From JAWPMT01 sp965267435 (lineage in GTDB: Bacteria > Bacteroidota > Bacteroidia > Cytophagales > Cyclobacteriaceae), in the NCBI GenBank assembly GCA_965267435.1, contig OZ253960.1, positions 1,426,001 through 1,490,000 on the forward strand: DNA of 64,000 nucleotides. Reading direction: 5' to 3'. Shown piece after piece: positions 42,391 through 51,660 of the stretch; the first letter of the stretch is position 1, and the number at the start of each line of letters is the position of its first letter. The notes under the pieces are model-generated. The model saw only the letters and a program-made list of their open reading frames with translations. It searched no databases and had not been told where the DNA came from. Made by a program: the position numbers and the translations under genes.

Positions 42391-44076
42391 TTAGGAGTAA
42401 ATCGTCAATGTGTTTTTCCAACCATCCTTCACCGGCCCCGAAGTAAGGTCCCATTGGTCATCATAGCTTTCCGTCAGTCGGGCTTTGATATATTTGAGTC
42501 CAGTTCCTTCTTCTCTGCTTTTTGCCTTAGGGTCACCTGCGGCCATAGTGAGAAATGTATAGCACTTGCTTTGACCATCCGCTTCAAAAATCAACTTGAA
42601 TTTGACGCTATTGTCCTTCAGCGGCAACCCATGGGTGATACCGTTTTCCAGCAACGTATGTAGGATAGCCGGCGGGATGGTTTGCCCCGGATCTATCCCT
42701 TCTTCTTCCCACGAATAGTTGATTTCCTTGCGGTACTTCATGATCTCAAGATGGCTCCGACAGAGCGCTATTTCCTGCTCAATGGGAACCAGCGTTTGGT
42801 CTTCCATTTGATTGAAAAGATCAAATTCCTTGGCCAAAGCCTCAATAAACAGCACCCCTCTCTTGGGAGACTCTTCCACCCAATCCATCAACGAGGTCAA
42901 CGTATTCAGCAGAAAGTGTGGCTGGATGTTCTTTTTCAATAGCTCCAGTTTCAAACGGGTAGATTGAACCAGCGAGCGCTCATAGGCCAATCGCTGCGCC
43001 TTGAGGTTGAGGGTCAGCAGATACAGCATACCCAGCAGAATAAGGCCCAACCCCGTGTACAAACTCACCACAAAGCCAGAGGCAAGAAATACGACAACCG
43101 ACAAAAGCAAAGTCACCAGCACAAGACGCGCGCCCCTCACATTTTTATAAGCTCCATAGCCCACCACACCAAAGGAAAAAACCATCATGCTTAGTACCAT
43201 TCCCGTGGTTTTTAAACCAAACTCATGGCCATTGATCAGCCAAATGCAAATGAGTACCGCCGCGTAGATGATTAAGGCCAACTTGCGCCGCGCATAGGGA
43301 AATTGCATCGAGAAGTAGCAGGGAATCAAGAAGGCAATGCCCAACAAAAAGGTATTAATGATTTGCAATCGTATGACATGCACACTGTAGTGAATGGGAA
43401 TGTAATCTTTGCTAAAGACCGTGAGCACAAGTGCGCAAATGAGAAAGCAGCAAGCACTAAATATCAGGGTAGGGTAGTCCTTTTTATTGTTGAGGAAAAG
43501 AAAAAGAAAATAAATGGCGGCGATAAGAAAAGCCCCTGCGAAGACGTGCATGTACGACGTGGCGATGAGCAGATCGGTAAACAGGTCTCTGTAGTCCGCG
43601 ATTTCTATTTCATATTGCCCTACGTGATCTGGGAAATAGTAATTACTCAGCCGTAGGGCCAGCATATGAGGTCCTTCTGTTGCCAGATGCGGTGGTATCC
43701 GAAACGTAAGCCACAATTCACCCTCAGGAGGAAGTTCCGCTTCTTGCCCCGGATTGCCATTCTTCCCAATCAGGACGCCATCCCAAAAGATTTCATATTC
43801 ACCATAGGCATCTATCTTCAGGACATAGGACTCGAATTCCTCAGGAGCTCTTAGCATATCAATTCGCGTGCGGGACCAGAAAATCTGCCCTTCCGGAATG
43901 AGTGCTATCCTTCGTTCCCAATCTTGATCATCCCAGTCCTTATTCGCCCACGTTGGCTGGTCACCTATTTTGAAGGAGGTCGGGTGTTCCTTGAAGACGG
44001 ATGGCTCTGGCGCACAGGAGGTGGCCACCCACAAAAGGCATATCAAAAGGACACATTGAGAGGGTTTCAAACCCAT
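42391..44076 (-). CDS. LytS-like sensor histidine kinase (7TM, DISM type)
   Basis: A 561-residue kinase from the ATG at 44076, chosen because it opens a signal peptide with a possible lipobox (LLWVATSCAPE); the frame is open further upstream. An N-terminal DISM-like beta domain of about 190 residues is followed by about seven hydrophobic helices (MHVFAGAFLIAAIYFLFLFL, LGIAFLIPCYFSMQ, LVVFLASGFVVSL). The HisKA_3/His_kinase-type start is KKNIQPHFLLNTLTSLMDW, and an HATPase-like end has PPAILHTLLENGITHG and EEGTGLKYIKARL. It is coupled to the LytTR regulator gene. Signal unknown. Confidence 0.9.
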   Translation of the reverse strand: MGLKPSQCVLLICLLWVATSCAPEPSVFKEHPTSFKIGDQPTWANKDWDDQDWERRIALIPEGQIFWSRTRIDMLRAPEEFESYVLKIDAYGEYEIFWDGVLIGKNGNPGQEAELPPEGELWLTFRIPPHLATEGPHMLALRLSNYYFPDHVGQYEIEIADYRDLFTDLLIATSYMHVFAGAFLIAAIYFLFLFLNNKKDYPTLIFSACCFLICALVLTVFSKDYIPIHYSVHVIRLQIINTFLLGIAFLIPCYFSMQFPYARRKLALIIYAAVLICIWLINGHEFGLKTTGMVLSMMVFSFGVVGYGAYKNVRGARLVLVTLLLSVVVFLASGFVVSLYTGLGLILLGMLYLLTLNLKAQRLAYERSLVQSTRLKLELLKKNIQPHFLLNTLTSLMDWVEESPKRGVLFIEALAKEFDLFNQMEDQTLVPIEQEIALCRSHLEIMKYRKEINYSWEEEGIDPGQTIPPAILHTLLENGITHGLPLKDNSVKFKLIFEADGQSKCYTFLTMAAGDPKAKSREEGTGLKYIKARLTESYDDQWDLTSGPVKDGWKNTLTIYS

Positions 44077-44236
44077 GAATCGAGGGATTTTGACTTGTAA
44101 ATTAACCCCATAAAAATGGTTTTGAAGCAGAGGAGAAGAGCAGTTCATGCAACCCCAGAGCAGTTGACAAGGTAAACGGTGCTTCATCACAACCCACCTC
44201 AGAACTTCGCAGTACAACCATCCAAAACTCAACAAT

Positions 44237-45445
44237 ATGAAGACATTTTTAGCTGAGCGCAGGGAAGGACTGAGCGACATCCTCCGCGGAGCGGAAATCC
44301 TGATGGTCCTACTGGCAACCCATTGGATGGCGCTAGGCACCCTCCTTGCGCAAGAAAGGGCAGCAGACAATCCTGCTCTTCCTCGTTCAGAAGAGCAGCC
44401 TGAACCAGCGGTGACCCTCGGCAAAACAGCTTCACTTCAGTCAGAAGTGTTGAGCAAAACGATGCCGCTATCCATCCATTTGCCTGCCAACTATGAAGGG
44501 ACCAACAAAACCTATCCCGTGCTGTACATGTTGGGTTCCGACTACCGGGCTCGATTCGGCATGTTGGCTGCCACACTCGACTACATGGGAGAGGGGCAGG
44601 TTCCTGAGATAATACTCATCGGAGTGGATTTGCCCGAAGGAAATCGCGTTTTGTTGCCCACAGGGGATGACAAAGACACATCTATGCCGGATCGCTATAT
44701 AGAGTTCTTCGAGACAGAGCTGATACCGCATGTCGATCAGACCTACCGTACTGCGCCCTTTCGAGTACTCATGGGCGGTTCCAACAGTGGCTTTTTCAGC
44801 ATTTACACGATGGTTAACGCACCCCATCTGTTTAATGCCTACTGGGCAAGCAGCCCATCGCTGAGTCATATCCCCGCGGAGATTCAAGAGAAGATAAAAT
44901 CCGGTCCGATTCAAACGCTGGCTCAGAACCGATGGCTACACATCGTTTACAGCGATGACGAAGGGTTAACCGATCGGGTGGATGAATTCTCAGACGTCCT
45001 ATCCAAACACAAGCCAGCTGGTTTTACCTATCAGGTGGATGAACTGGTGAACCAGGGGCACGTACCCGCAATGGATTTCACGCAATATCTGCTCGCGCTG
45101 TACCCTGACTACAATCCCATCGAAGACCTTGACACGTTGCCAAAAGTGACCCAGCATTTCGATCAACTATCCAAACGGTACGGGTATGACATGCAGCCCC
45201 CGATATCGATCCTGTTTAGACTCGGCGTGGATAAGATAAGAAGCAAGCAATTGGTCGTAGCGGAGGACATCTTTCAGCATTCCATCGACATGTATCCCGA
45301 AGGCAAGGAGTCCTATCTCGGAATGGGTGTGGTACGAAGGGATCAAGGGCAACTGGATGGAGCCAGGGACATGTTCGAAAAAGCACTCGCCATTGATCCC
45401 GACTATTCACTGGCTAAGAGCCTACTACAAAGACTTGAGAAATAA
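44237..45445 (+). CDS. Esterase-family alpha/beta-hydrolase with TPR tail
   Basis: A 402-residue protein with an N-terminal hydrophobic segment (ILMVLLATHWMALGTLLAQ), so probably exported. Residues about 65-300 are an esterase-D/enterochelin-esterase-like domain (PLSIHLPANYEGTNKTYPVL, ILIGVDLPEGNRVLLP). The nucleophile elbow is MGGSNSGFFSIY with Ser182, slightly off GxSxGG. The last 60 residues form TPR units (DMYPEGKESYLGMGVVRRDQ, MFEKALAIDPDYSLAK). It starts 160 nt from the divergent LytS-like kinase. The substrate is unknown; peptide esters or siderophore esters are family options. Confidence 0.78.
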   Translation: MKTFLAERREGLSDILRGAEILMVLLATHWMALGTLLAQERAADNPALPRSEEQPEPAVTLGKTASLQSEVLSKTMPLSIHLPANYEGTNKTYPVLYMLGSDYRARFGMLAATLDYMGEGQVPEIILIGVDLPEGNRVLLPTGDDKDTSMPDRYIEFFETELIPHVDQTYRTAPFRVLMGGSNSGFFSIYTMVNAPHLFNAYWASSPSLSHIPAEIQEKIKSGPIQTLAQNRWLHIVYSDDEGLTDRVDEFSDVLSKHKPAGFTYQVDELVNQGHVPAMDFTQYLLALYPDYNPIEDLDTLPKVTQHFDQLSKRYGYDMQPPISILFRLGVDKIRSKQLVVAEDIFQHSIDMYPEGKESYLGMGVVRRDQGQLDGARDMFEKALAIDPDYSLAKSLLQRLEK

Positions 45446-45536
45446 GCTGAAGGAACTGCAAAGGCACGAATGAGACATTCACGCTTCATAAGACAGTGAA
45501 TTCATTATCCCAACACACACCATAGTCAACAAAATC

Positions 45537-46733
45537 ATGAAACTCACAAAACTATTGCTTTTGATCGCTCTATTTCCACTTAGCCAGGTCAGTGCTCAGA
45601 AGAGCATGCTCAAAGCTGCTCCTGAGGCTGCGGCCGGGGAAGACACGCTTTCATTCTGGGATATTCCAGCACTCGCAGAGGCTTATCTCAGCTCTACGCC
45701 AATGGCCAGAAAGGACGGCATCCTTGTGGGTGAGTTAGGCATCGACGGAGGCCAAAAGGAGCTGATTCTCAGGCTGGCCCAGGAGATAGCTGACGGGCAA
45801 CACGGTCTCTATGACAGTTTTCTGGTCATTCACAAGGGCCAACTCCTTTTTGAATCCTATTATCTATTTGGCCGTATCAATCTGCCTCATCCGCAGGCGT
45901 CCGCAACTAAAGTCTACACCTCGCTAGCTCTTGGGCGCGCTATACAACAAGGTTATCTGACCATGGACGATCTTGACAAGCCCTTGATTAGCTTTTTCGA
46001 TGAACTGGACCCAACAAAGTTTGCCGAGGGTGTGGAGAAGATCACCTTGCACCAGGCGCTGACGATGCGTTCAGGTATCCGCATTAGTGAAGAACAAAGA
46101 GAGGCATTCGAAAAAAATCCAGATCAGCTGAAAGGGCAGGGGTTAGTGCAGACTTACCTGGAACAAACTGAGCCTATCACCGCCGCATCTCAGACTTTTC
46201 TCTACCAGGGCGATCCCATATTGGTGATGCAAGTGATAGATGCTGTAGTGCCCGGATCAGCAAGCGACTTTATTAAAAAGGAACTCCTCGAGAAAATGGG
46301 CATCGACAACTATCGGTGGCAAACCAATGTCAGCGGCATACCGGAAGCAGGCTGGCGCTCCAGCATGACGTCACGTGATATGGTCAAATGGGGAACGTTG
46401 GTCATGAACAATGGTCAATGGAATGGCGAACAGCTTGTGCCGGAAGGATTCCTCACCAAGGCGACGAGCAGAATCCTCTGTACCGGCGACGACGACGTCT
46501 ATGGCGGTGGCAAAGATGTCTCCAAGCAAGGGTATGGTTATTACTGGTGGAGTGCAGACCTGCAAGTGGGTGACAAAACCTACTACTGCGCCTCCGCTCA
46601 GGGCGGCGGTGGCCAGTACATCATTTTGATCAAGGAGCTAGATCTGATGGTGGTTGTGACTGCTCATGACAACGACAACGCCACCCTGCAGGTCATGGCA
46701 GAGCGCATAGTGCCGGCATTTGTTGCGGAATAA
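45537..46733 (+). CDS. Exported serine hydrolase (beta-lactamase class C fold)
   Basis: A 398-residue protein with a signal peptide (MKLTKLLLLIALFPLSQVSAQ). The serine beta-lactamase/DD-peptidase fold is marked by Ser122-x-x-Lys125 (ASATKVYTSLALG) and the LDKPLISFFDELDP helix region. TMRSGIRI and the C-terminal SAQGGGGQYIILI (in place of the KTG/HSG box) fit the S12-like serine hydrolase group. Clinical beta-lactamase activity is not implied; esterase or peptidase roles are as likely. It follows the esterase gene by 91 nt on the same strand. Confidence 0.85.
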   Translation: MKLTKLLLLIALFPLSQVSAQKSMLKAAPEAAAGEDTLSFWDIPALAEAYLSSTPMARKDGILVGELGIDGGQKELILRLAQEIADGQHGLYDSFLVIHKGQLLFESYYLFGRINLPHPQASATKVYTSLALGRAIQQGYLTMDDLDKPLISFFDELDPTKFAEGVEKITLHQALTMRSGIRISEEQREAFEKNPDQLKGQGLVQTYLEQTEPITAASQTFLYQGDPILVMQVIDAVVPGSASDFIKKELLEKMGIDNYRWQTNVSGIPEAGWRSSMTSRDMVKWGTLVMNNGQWNGEQLVPEGFLTKATSRILCTGDDDVYGGGKDVSKQGYGYYWWSADLQVGDKTYYCASAQGGGGQYIILIKELDLMVVVTAHDNDNATLQVMAERIVPAFVAE

Positions 46734-46777
46734 TATCTAATGAAATCACTCAGTCAACAACCCGTAGCACTTTGTTG

Positions 46778-46806
46778 ATTTGATTGAATCCGCACATCAA
46801 TCAAAT
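46778..46806. repeat. 10-bp inverted repeat upstream of ddl
   Basis: ATTTGATTGA and TCAATCAAAT are perfectly complementary with a 9-nt loop. It lies 45 nt after the serine-hydrolase stop and 170 nt before ddl. No T run follows, so it may be a protein-binding site or a mRNA 3' hairpin. Confidence 0.45.
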
Positions 46807-46975
46807 GGTCCAAAAACATCTCCGGCAGTCCCTCTTTATTTTAAATCGAGAACCATGGGAGTCAGCAAAAAATCGACGCAAGGATTTGACAATTCCCACG
46901 CATTACAATTGAAAAAAAACGAAGTTTGCCGACGTAATGCGAGGCCTAACGGCCAAATGTGAACGGTTCTACAAT

Positions 46976-48085
46976 ATGAGTGAAAAGATCAAAGTCGGCA
47001 TACTATTCGGCGGCAAATCAGCCGAACATGAGATATCCATCAAGTCGGCGATGAATGTCGCCAGGGAACTCGATCCCGCTGTCTACGAAGTGGCACTGAT
47101 TGGCATAGACAAGGAGGGCAAATGGCACCTGGATGCTGATCCCAAAAAGCGTCTATCGGAAGACCCAACAACCCAGACCATCGGGTCGGGAAGTAGCTCT
47201 CAATTACAATTTATTCCTGGCGAACCTGAAAATCAGCTTCAAACCATTACCGCTGAGGCGCAACTGGATCGCCTGGACGTTGTCATTCCCATGCTGCATG
47301 GCCCCTATGGCGAGGACGGCGCTGTACAGGGGTTGTTGAAGCTGGCCAATATTCCTTTTGTAGGTGCCTCTGTGCTGGGATCTGCGGTGGGGATGGACAA
47401 AGACGTAATGAAGCGACTCCTTCGGGATGCCGGCATAAAGAATGCCCGTTTTAGAAGTTTTATCAAGGCGGATGCGCAGCAGATCGATTACTCCAGCGTT
47501 AAAAGCGAATTGGGTACGCCAATGTTTATCAAGCCGGCCAACCTTGGTTCCTCCGTGGGCATATCCAAAGTGGAGACCGAAGAAGAGTTCATGAGAGGGG
47601 TAGAGGAAGCCTTTCGATTTGACCGCAAGATCATTATCGAAGAGCAGATCGTCGGGAGAGAACTCGAATGTGCTGTACTGGGCAATGAAGAGGTAGAGGT
47701 GTCCACTGCCGGAGAGGTATTGAATGTCGATGCCAAGCATGGGTTCTATTCCTACTCTGCTAAGTACCTGGATGAAAAAGGTGCCACAATCCAAATCCCG
47801 GCAGATCTCACCGACGAGCAATTGAAGAAGATCCAGGAAGTCTCTGTAGCTACCTACAAGGTGTTGTGCTGTGAGGGGCTTGCAAGGGTAGACTCATTCC
47901 TCACGGAGGACGGCGAGATCTACGTCAATGAGATCAATACACTGCCCGGGTTTACAGACATCAGCATGTACCCCAAGCTGTGGGAAGCCAGCGGCAAAGG
48001 CTACAAAGAATTGCTTGATCAACTGATCCAGCTGGCTATTGCAAGATCACAAGCTGAGAGGCAATTGCTTACTAGTTTGGAGTGA
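46976..48085 (+). CDS. ddl: D-alanine--D-alanine ligase
   Basis: Ligates two D-Ala for peptidoglycan synthesis in the cytosol. The ATG at 46976 gives MSEKIKVGILFGGKSAEHEIS, the normal start; 369 residues. The ATP-grasp domain shows HGPYGEDGAVQGLLKLANIPFVG, IKPANLGSSVGISKVE, IIEEQIVGRELECAVLGNEE and the metal/catalytic end YVNEINTLPGFTDISMYP. Length and motifs match DdlA/B. It lies alone; the other division and wall genes are not in this window. Confidence 0.96.
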   Translation: MSEKIKVGILFGGKSAEHEISIKSAMNVARELDPAVYEVALIGIDKEGKWHLDADPKKRLSEDPTTQTIGSGSSSQLQFIPGEPENQLQTITAEAQLDRLDVVIPMLHGPYGEDGAVQGLLKLANIPFVGASVLGSAVGMDKDVMKRLLRDAGIKNARFRSFIKADAQQIDYSSVKSELGTPMFIKPANLGSSVGISKVETEEEFMRGVEEAFRFDRKIIIEEQIVGRELECAVLGNEEVEVSTAGEVLNVDAKHGFYSYSAKYLDEKGATIQIPADLTDEQLKKIQEVSVATYKVLCCEGLARVDSFLTEDGEIYVNEINTLPGFTDISMYPKLWEASGKGYKELLDQLIQLAIARSQAERQLLTSLE

Positions 48086-48163
48086 GAAGGCACTGGCAAT
48101 CGTACCCGAGGCATTCCAACCTATATAAATCGCCAATTTTCCATCGCTCAGGTCGCTGAGACC

Positions 48164-48191
48164 GATACTTTTCCAAGCGATGAAAAGTATC
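48164..48191. repeat. 9-bp inverted repeat (GATACTTTT type)
   Basis: GATACTTTT at 48164-48172 and AAAAGTATC at 48183-48191, with a 10-nt loop. From memory, similar GATACTTTT/AAAAGTATC sequences recur between genes in Bacteroidota, so this is probably a dispersed repeat and not a gene-specific signal. Confidence 0.4.
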
Positions 48192-48543
48192 CAAAAATCT
48201 TTCGGAAAATTATTAACCCACGGCCTACCCTGCAGCTTACCCGCAAGGCCATACCAGCGCCCCGACAACACAGCCATTTTCCGCGCAAGCCTCGCCCCAA
48301 TTTTCCGGCCAACGCGCCGTTCCATAGCTTATTCCCTCTTTTGACTTTGGCATTCTCCAAGAGGTGTCATTTCCATTGGCACCGTGAAAACTAGCTCGGT
48401 GAAAGTCTCATATCACATTTAGGATGGTGCTTTTGACCGGCGGCCGGTGATTATCTCGGACCTTAACAAACGCCGTTGGTTCTAGGGTACAGGGCAAACC
48501 CGTCCATTAGTCTGCCAGCAGAAATAAAATTCTGCCTTGTGCT

Positions 48544-48602
48544 GTTCGACATGTTCTGAAAGGCATGTCGAACGCATAATCGTGGTGGATTTGTAATCCA
48601 CC
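48544..48602 (+). repeat. REP-like two-hairpin element, copy 1
   Basis: Hairpin one: GTTCGACATG and CATGTCGAAC around a TTCTGAAAGG loop (48544-48573). Hairpin two: GGTGGATT and AATCCACC around TGT (48584-48602). The same pair of hairpins recurs at 51121 and, inverted and diverged, at 51203. It resembles REP elements mobilised by RAYT-type transposases; no such transposase is in the window. Confidence 0.75.
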
Positions 48603-48673
48603 TTTTGCAACTATCAACCTACAGGTCTCACCACAGAAACAAAATTCTGCCTATCTTCTCTCGTATCTAAGCC

Positions 48674-51040
48674 ATGAAGATTGTTAAGCATATACTACTA
48701 GCCAGCATCATATGCTTTATCGGAAGTCAATTGCTATTGGCACAGTCTGTCAACGAACGGGAAGTCAAGGAAGATAGCCTGGAGCGCTTTACAGAGGATA
48801 CAAAACAGCTGTACAATCAGTATCTGGAAGATGTCCCGGACATTCAACTGACAACGACGAAGGGGACAGAACCCAGATTACCGCGATATGTTCCAGGCAT
48901 CTATGCGGAGGGCTTAAAAGGTCCAAAGGTTCGCGTGCTATGGCCAGCCGCTCTTGACAACGAACTGTCCAGTCAACAAAGCCAGTATACAGTGACCGGA
49001 AGGGTGCCAGGAACAGTCTTTCGTCCCACGGCCATCATCACCGTAGATGCTACCGCAAGCCCCGAGACCCCTGCTCAGGTCTTGGTTCCTTTCAACTTGT
49101 CACAGGTCACGCTTGAGTCCAATCCGGATGGATCCAAGACGAGGTTCATGAACCACAGGGACAAGTTTATCGAGCCACTGGCCAGGACCAACCCGGATGC
49201 ATTCCTTTATATGTTTCGAGATGCTTTTGGGCAGCCTCAGCCAGACGGGGCCGAACCCTTGCGCGGGTGGGACAGTCAGGAGACCAAACTGCGAGGACAT
49301 GCCACAGGACACTACATGACCGCCATTGCCCAGGCCTATGCAAGTACCGGTTACAATGAGGAACTGCAGCGCGTCTTGGCGGAGAAAATGGATTACGTCG
49401 TGAACACGCTGTACGAACTAGCACAGCTGTCCGGAAAACCCACAGAGGAAAATGGGCCCTTTGTGGCGGACCCTGCAGCTGTGCCTCCCAGAGCGGGAAG
49501 TGAGGCTTATGATTCTGATCTTAGCAGCGAGAATATCCGCACTGACGTCTGGAACTGGGGGGAGGGTTTCATCAGCGCGTATCCCCCGGATCAATTCATT
49601 ATGCTGGAAAGGGGGGCCATCTACGGTAGAGAGGACAATCATATTTGGGCACCGTACTACACACTCCACAAGATCCTCTCCGGACTGTTGGACATCTATG
49701 AAGTCGGTGGCAATCAAAAAGCGCTGGAAATCGCTGTGGGAATGGGAGAGTGGGTGCATGCCCGCTTGAGCTTGCTGTCTCAGGATAACCTCCTACAAAT
49801 GTGGAACCGGTACATTGCCGGCGAATACGGCGGGATGAACGAAACCATGGCAAGGCTCTACAGGCTCACTAATAACGAGTCCTTTCTTGAAACCGCGCGA
49901 CTTTTTGACAATACAAGGGTGTTTTTTGGTGGGCCTGATCACCCTCATGGTCTGGCCAGGAATGTGGACCTGTTCCGCGGCCTACATGCGAATCAGCACA
50001 TTCCTCAGATCGTCGGTGCACTGGAAAACTATCGGGTGTCCGAAGAGCCGTCCTATTACCGGGTAGCAGACAACTTCTGGTACAAGACGGTGAATGACTA
50101 TATGTACAGTATTGGCGGAGTGGCCGGAGCACGCGACCCGTACAACCCCGAGTGTTTTACGGCACAACCAGGGATGCTATACGAAAAGGGACTCTCTGTC
50201 GACGGGCAGAATGAAACATGTGCGACATACAACCTCTTAAAATTGACGCGCGGCCTGTTCCAGTTCGATCCGCGTGGGGACCTCATGGATTATTACGAAC
50301 GAGGTCTCTACAATCATATCCTGGCGTCGGTGGCCGAGGACAGTCCTGCCAATACGTATCACGTCTCACTGATGCCCGGTGCCAGGAAGAGATTTGGCAA
50401 TCCAGAGATGAAGGGATTCTCCTGCTGCAATGGCACGGCTCTGGAGAGTAGCACCAAGCTTCAAAATTCTATCTACTTCACCGACCCCGACAACTCCTCG
50501 CTTTACGTCAACCTGTTCATTCCATCTACACTTCAGTGGTCGGATGATGTGCGCATTGAGCAGTCTACGAACTTCCCCATGTCAGATCGCACGGTGTTCA
50601 CGGTTCGAGGATCCAGGTCCTTCGATCTAAAGATCAGGATTCCGGGGTGGGCGCAGGAGGGAGCAACCATTTCGATCAACGGCGGCCTGGAAGAAGTGGA
50701 AGCTATTCCCGGCACCTATGTTACGCTCAGTCGCACATGGGAAGATGGGGATAACGTCGAAGTCCAGGTGCCCATGAGCTTCCGACTGGAGCCGCTGATG
50801 GATCAGCAGAATGTTGCCAGTCTATTTTATGGCCCCGTGTTGCTCGCGGCTCAGGAGAGCGGCCCGCGCACCAGCTGGCGAAAAGTACAGCTAAAAGCGG
50901 ATGATCTGAGTGCGACCATTACGGGGGACCCGGCTAAGCTGGAATTTGAGATCGATGGAGCAGTCTTCAAACCTTTCTTCGATACGTATGGCTATCATTC
51001 GGTGTACATGGACGTGGAGCTGGTGATGGGTGATCGGTGA
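48674..51040 (+). CDS. GH127-family glycoside hydrolase (DUF1680, beta-L-arabinofuranosidase-like)
   Basis: A 788-residue secreted enzyme with a signal peptide (LLASIICFIGSQLLLAQ). A bacterial Ig-like (Big_4) strand region is near 95-120 (YTVTGRVPGTVFRPTAIITV), then an alpha/alpha barrel from about 145 (GHATGHYMTAIAQAYAST). The GH127 zinc/cysteine site is complete: Glu514 and Cys516 in NETCATYN, and Cys584-Cys585 in FSCCNGTALES. In HypBA1-type enzymes the last cysteine pair includes the nucleophile. It likely cleaves beta-L-arabinofuranosides of plant or algal glycans. A 49-codon remnant of a related gene follows 350 nt downstream. Confidence 0.9.
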   Translation: MKIVKHILLASIICFIGSQLLLAQSVNEREVKEDSLERFTEDTKQLYNQYLEDVPDIQLTTTKGTEPRLPRYVPGIYAEGLKGPKVRVLWPAALDNELSSQQSQYTVTGRVPGTVFRPTAIITVDATASPETPAQVLVPFNLSQVTLESNPDGSKTRFMNHRDKFIEPLARTNPDAFLYMFRDAFGQPQPDGAEPLRGWDSQETKLRGHATGHYMTAIAQAYASTGYNEELQRVLAEKMDYVVNTLYELAQLSGKPTEENGPFVADPAAVPPRAGSEAYDSDLSSENIRTDVWNWGEGFISAYPPDQFIMLERGAIYGREDNHIWAPYYTLHKILSGLLDIYEVGGNQKALEIAVGMGEWVHARLSLLSQDNLLQMWNRYIAGEYGGMNETMARLYRLTNNESFLETARLFDNTRVFFGGPDHPHGLARNVDLFRGLHANQHIPQIVGALENYRVSEEPSYYRVADNFWYKTVNDYMYSIGGVAGARDPYNPECFTAQPGMLYEKGLSVDGQNETCATYNLLKLTRGLFQFDPRGDLMDYYERGLYNHILASVAEDSPANTYHVSLMPGARKRFGNPEMKGFSCCNGTALESSTKLQNSIYFTDPDNSSLYVNLFIPSTLQWSDDVRIEQSTNFPMSDRTVFTVRGSRSFDLKIRIPGWAQEGATISINGGLEEVEAIPGTYVTLSRTWEDGDNVEVQVPMSFRLEPLMDQQNVASLFYGPVLLAAQESGPRTSWRKVQLKADDLSATITGDPAKLEFEIDGAVFKPFFDTYGYHSVYMDVELVMGDR

Positions 51041-51120
51041 TTGTCTCGTTTGGGCATCCCCAATAAAACCTCATGATGCTCATGATGCCGCAAGTTTAGC
51101 CGCAGGCGTAACCCTTCGCT

Positions 51121-51179
51121 GTTCGACATGTTCTGAAAGGCATGTCGAACCAATAATCGTTGTGGATTTGCAATCCGCC
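51121..51179 (+). repeat. REP-like two-hairpin element, copy 2
   Basis: The first hairpin is identical to copy 1 (GTTCGACATG/CATGTCGAAC, 51121-51150). The second (51162-51179) reads GTGGATT-tgc-AATCCGC with one wobble-type change. It lies 80 nt after the GH127 stop and forms an inverted pair with copy 3. Confidence 0.75.
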
Positions 51180-51202
51180 ATCGCAGTAACTTCAGGGAGA
51201 CA

Positions 51203-51258
51203 CTGGATCACAGATCCAGATGATCGTTCGCTCGGAATGCCCTGCGGAACATTCCGAA
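51203..51258 (-). repeat. REP-like two-hairpin element, copy 3 (inverted)
   Basis: Reads on the minus strand. TCGGAATG and CATTCCGA form one hairpin (51232-51257) and CTGGATC/GATCCAG the other (51203-51219). The order, spacing and loop content match copies 1 and 2 while the stem bases differ in a paired way, which points to conserved structure and not sequence. Copies 2 and 3 together look like a BIME. Confidence 0.65.
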
Positions 51259-51287
51259 CAGCCTGTAGTGACACTAGATAATACCTC

Positions 51288-51382
51288 GATTTTCAAGCCT
51301 CGTTTACCCCAACCCCTAAAGGGAGCGCGGCTTGAAAATCTCTTGGCTCCCTTTAGGGCTAGGGGGAAGACAAGAGATTTTC
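51288..51382. repeat. Two overlapping stem-loop repeats
   Basis: Stem 1: GATTTTCAAGCC (51288-51299) with GGCTTGAAAATC (51329-51340). Stem 2: GAAAATCTCTTG (51334-51345) with CAAGAGATTTTC (51371-51382). The two overlap in GAAAATC. Their loops carry the inverted 13-mers CCCTAAAGGGAGC (51314-51326) and GCTCCCTTTAGGG (51346-51358). So these are two copies of one element in opposite orientation, with shared loop and different stems. Confidence 0.65.
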
Positions 51383-51386
51383 TTAG

Positions 51387-51543
51387 AGTACGGCTACAAG
51401 CAGACGATCTGAGTGCAACCATTACCGGAGACCCAGCCAAGCTGGAATTTGAGATCGATGGCGCAGTCTTCAAACCTTTCTTTGAAACGTATAGTCATCA
51501 TTCGGTGTACATGGACGTGGAGTTGGTGATGGATGATCGGTGA
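51387..51543 (+). pseudogene. Remnant of a second GH127 gene (3' end only)
   Basis: Aligns without gaps to the last 50 codons of the intact GH127 gene (offset 503 nt), including the stop, and the similarity continues some 30 nt beyond. Differences in the last 49 codons are about ten synonymous and five amino-acid-changing (for example D to E, Y to H). That suggests the copy was a functional paralogue before the rest was lost. No start or upstream catalytic region is left; REP-like and stem-loop repeats occupy the space where the missing 5' part would be. Confidence 0.8.
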
Positions 51544-51660
51544 TATCTCGTTGGGCATCTCCAATAAAACCCCAGCTAAAAGCTGCATTCTTGGCAACCA
51601 CAAGTTACGCTGCGCTAAACCTGCGGTATCATAGGGGATAGCAGGTATCGCAGGGTCTTT

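Larger units (their letters stand above)
48086..48673. other. Repeat-bearing intergenic region, no gene seen
   Basis: No gene is supported in this 588-nt stretch between ddl and the GH127 gene. It holds a 9-bp inverted repeat at 48164-48191 and the first REP-like element at 48544-48602, both listed separately. Confidence 0.55.
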
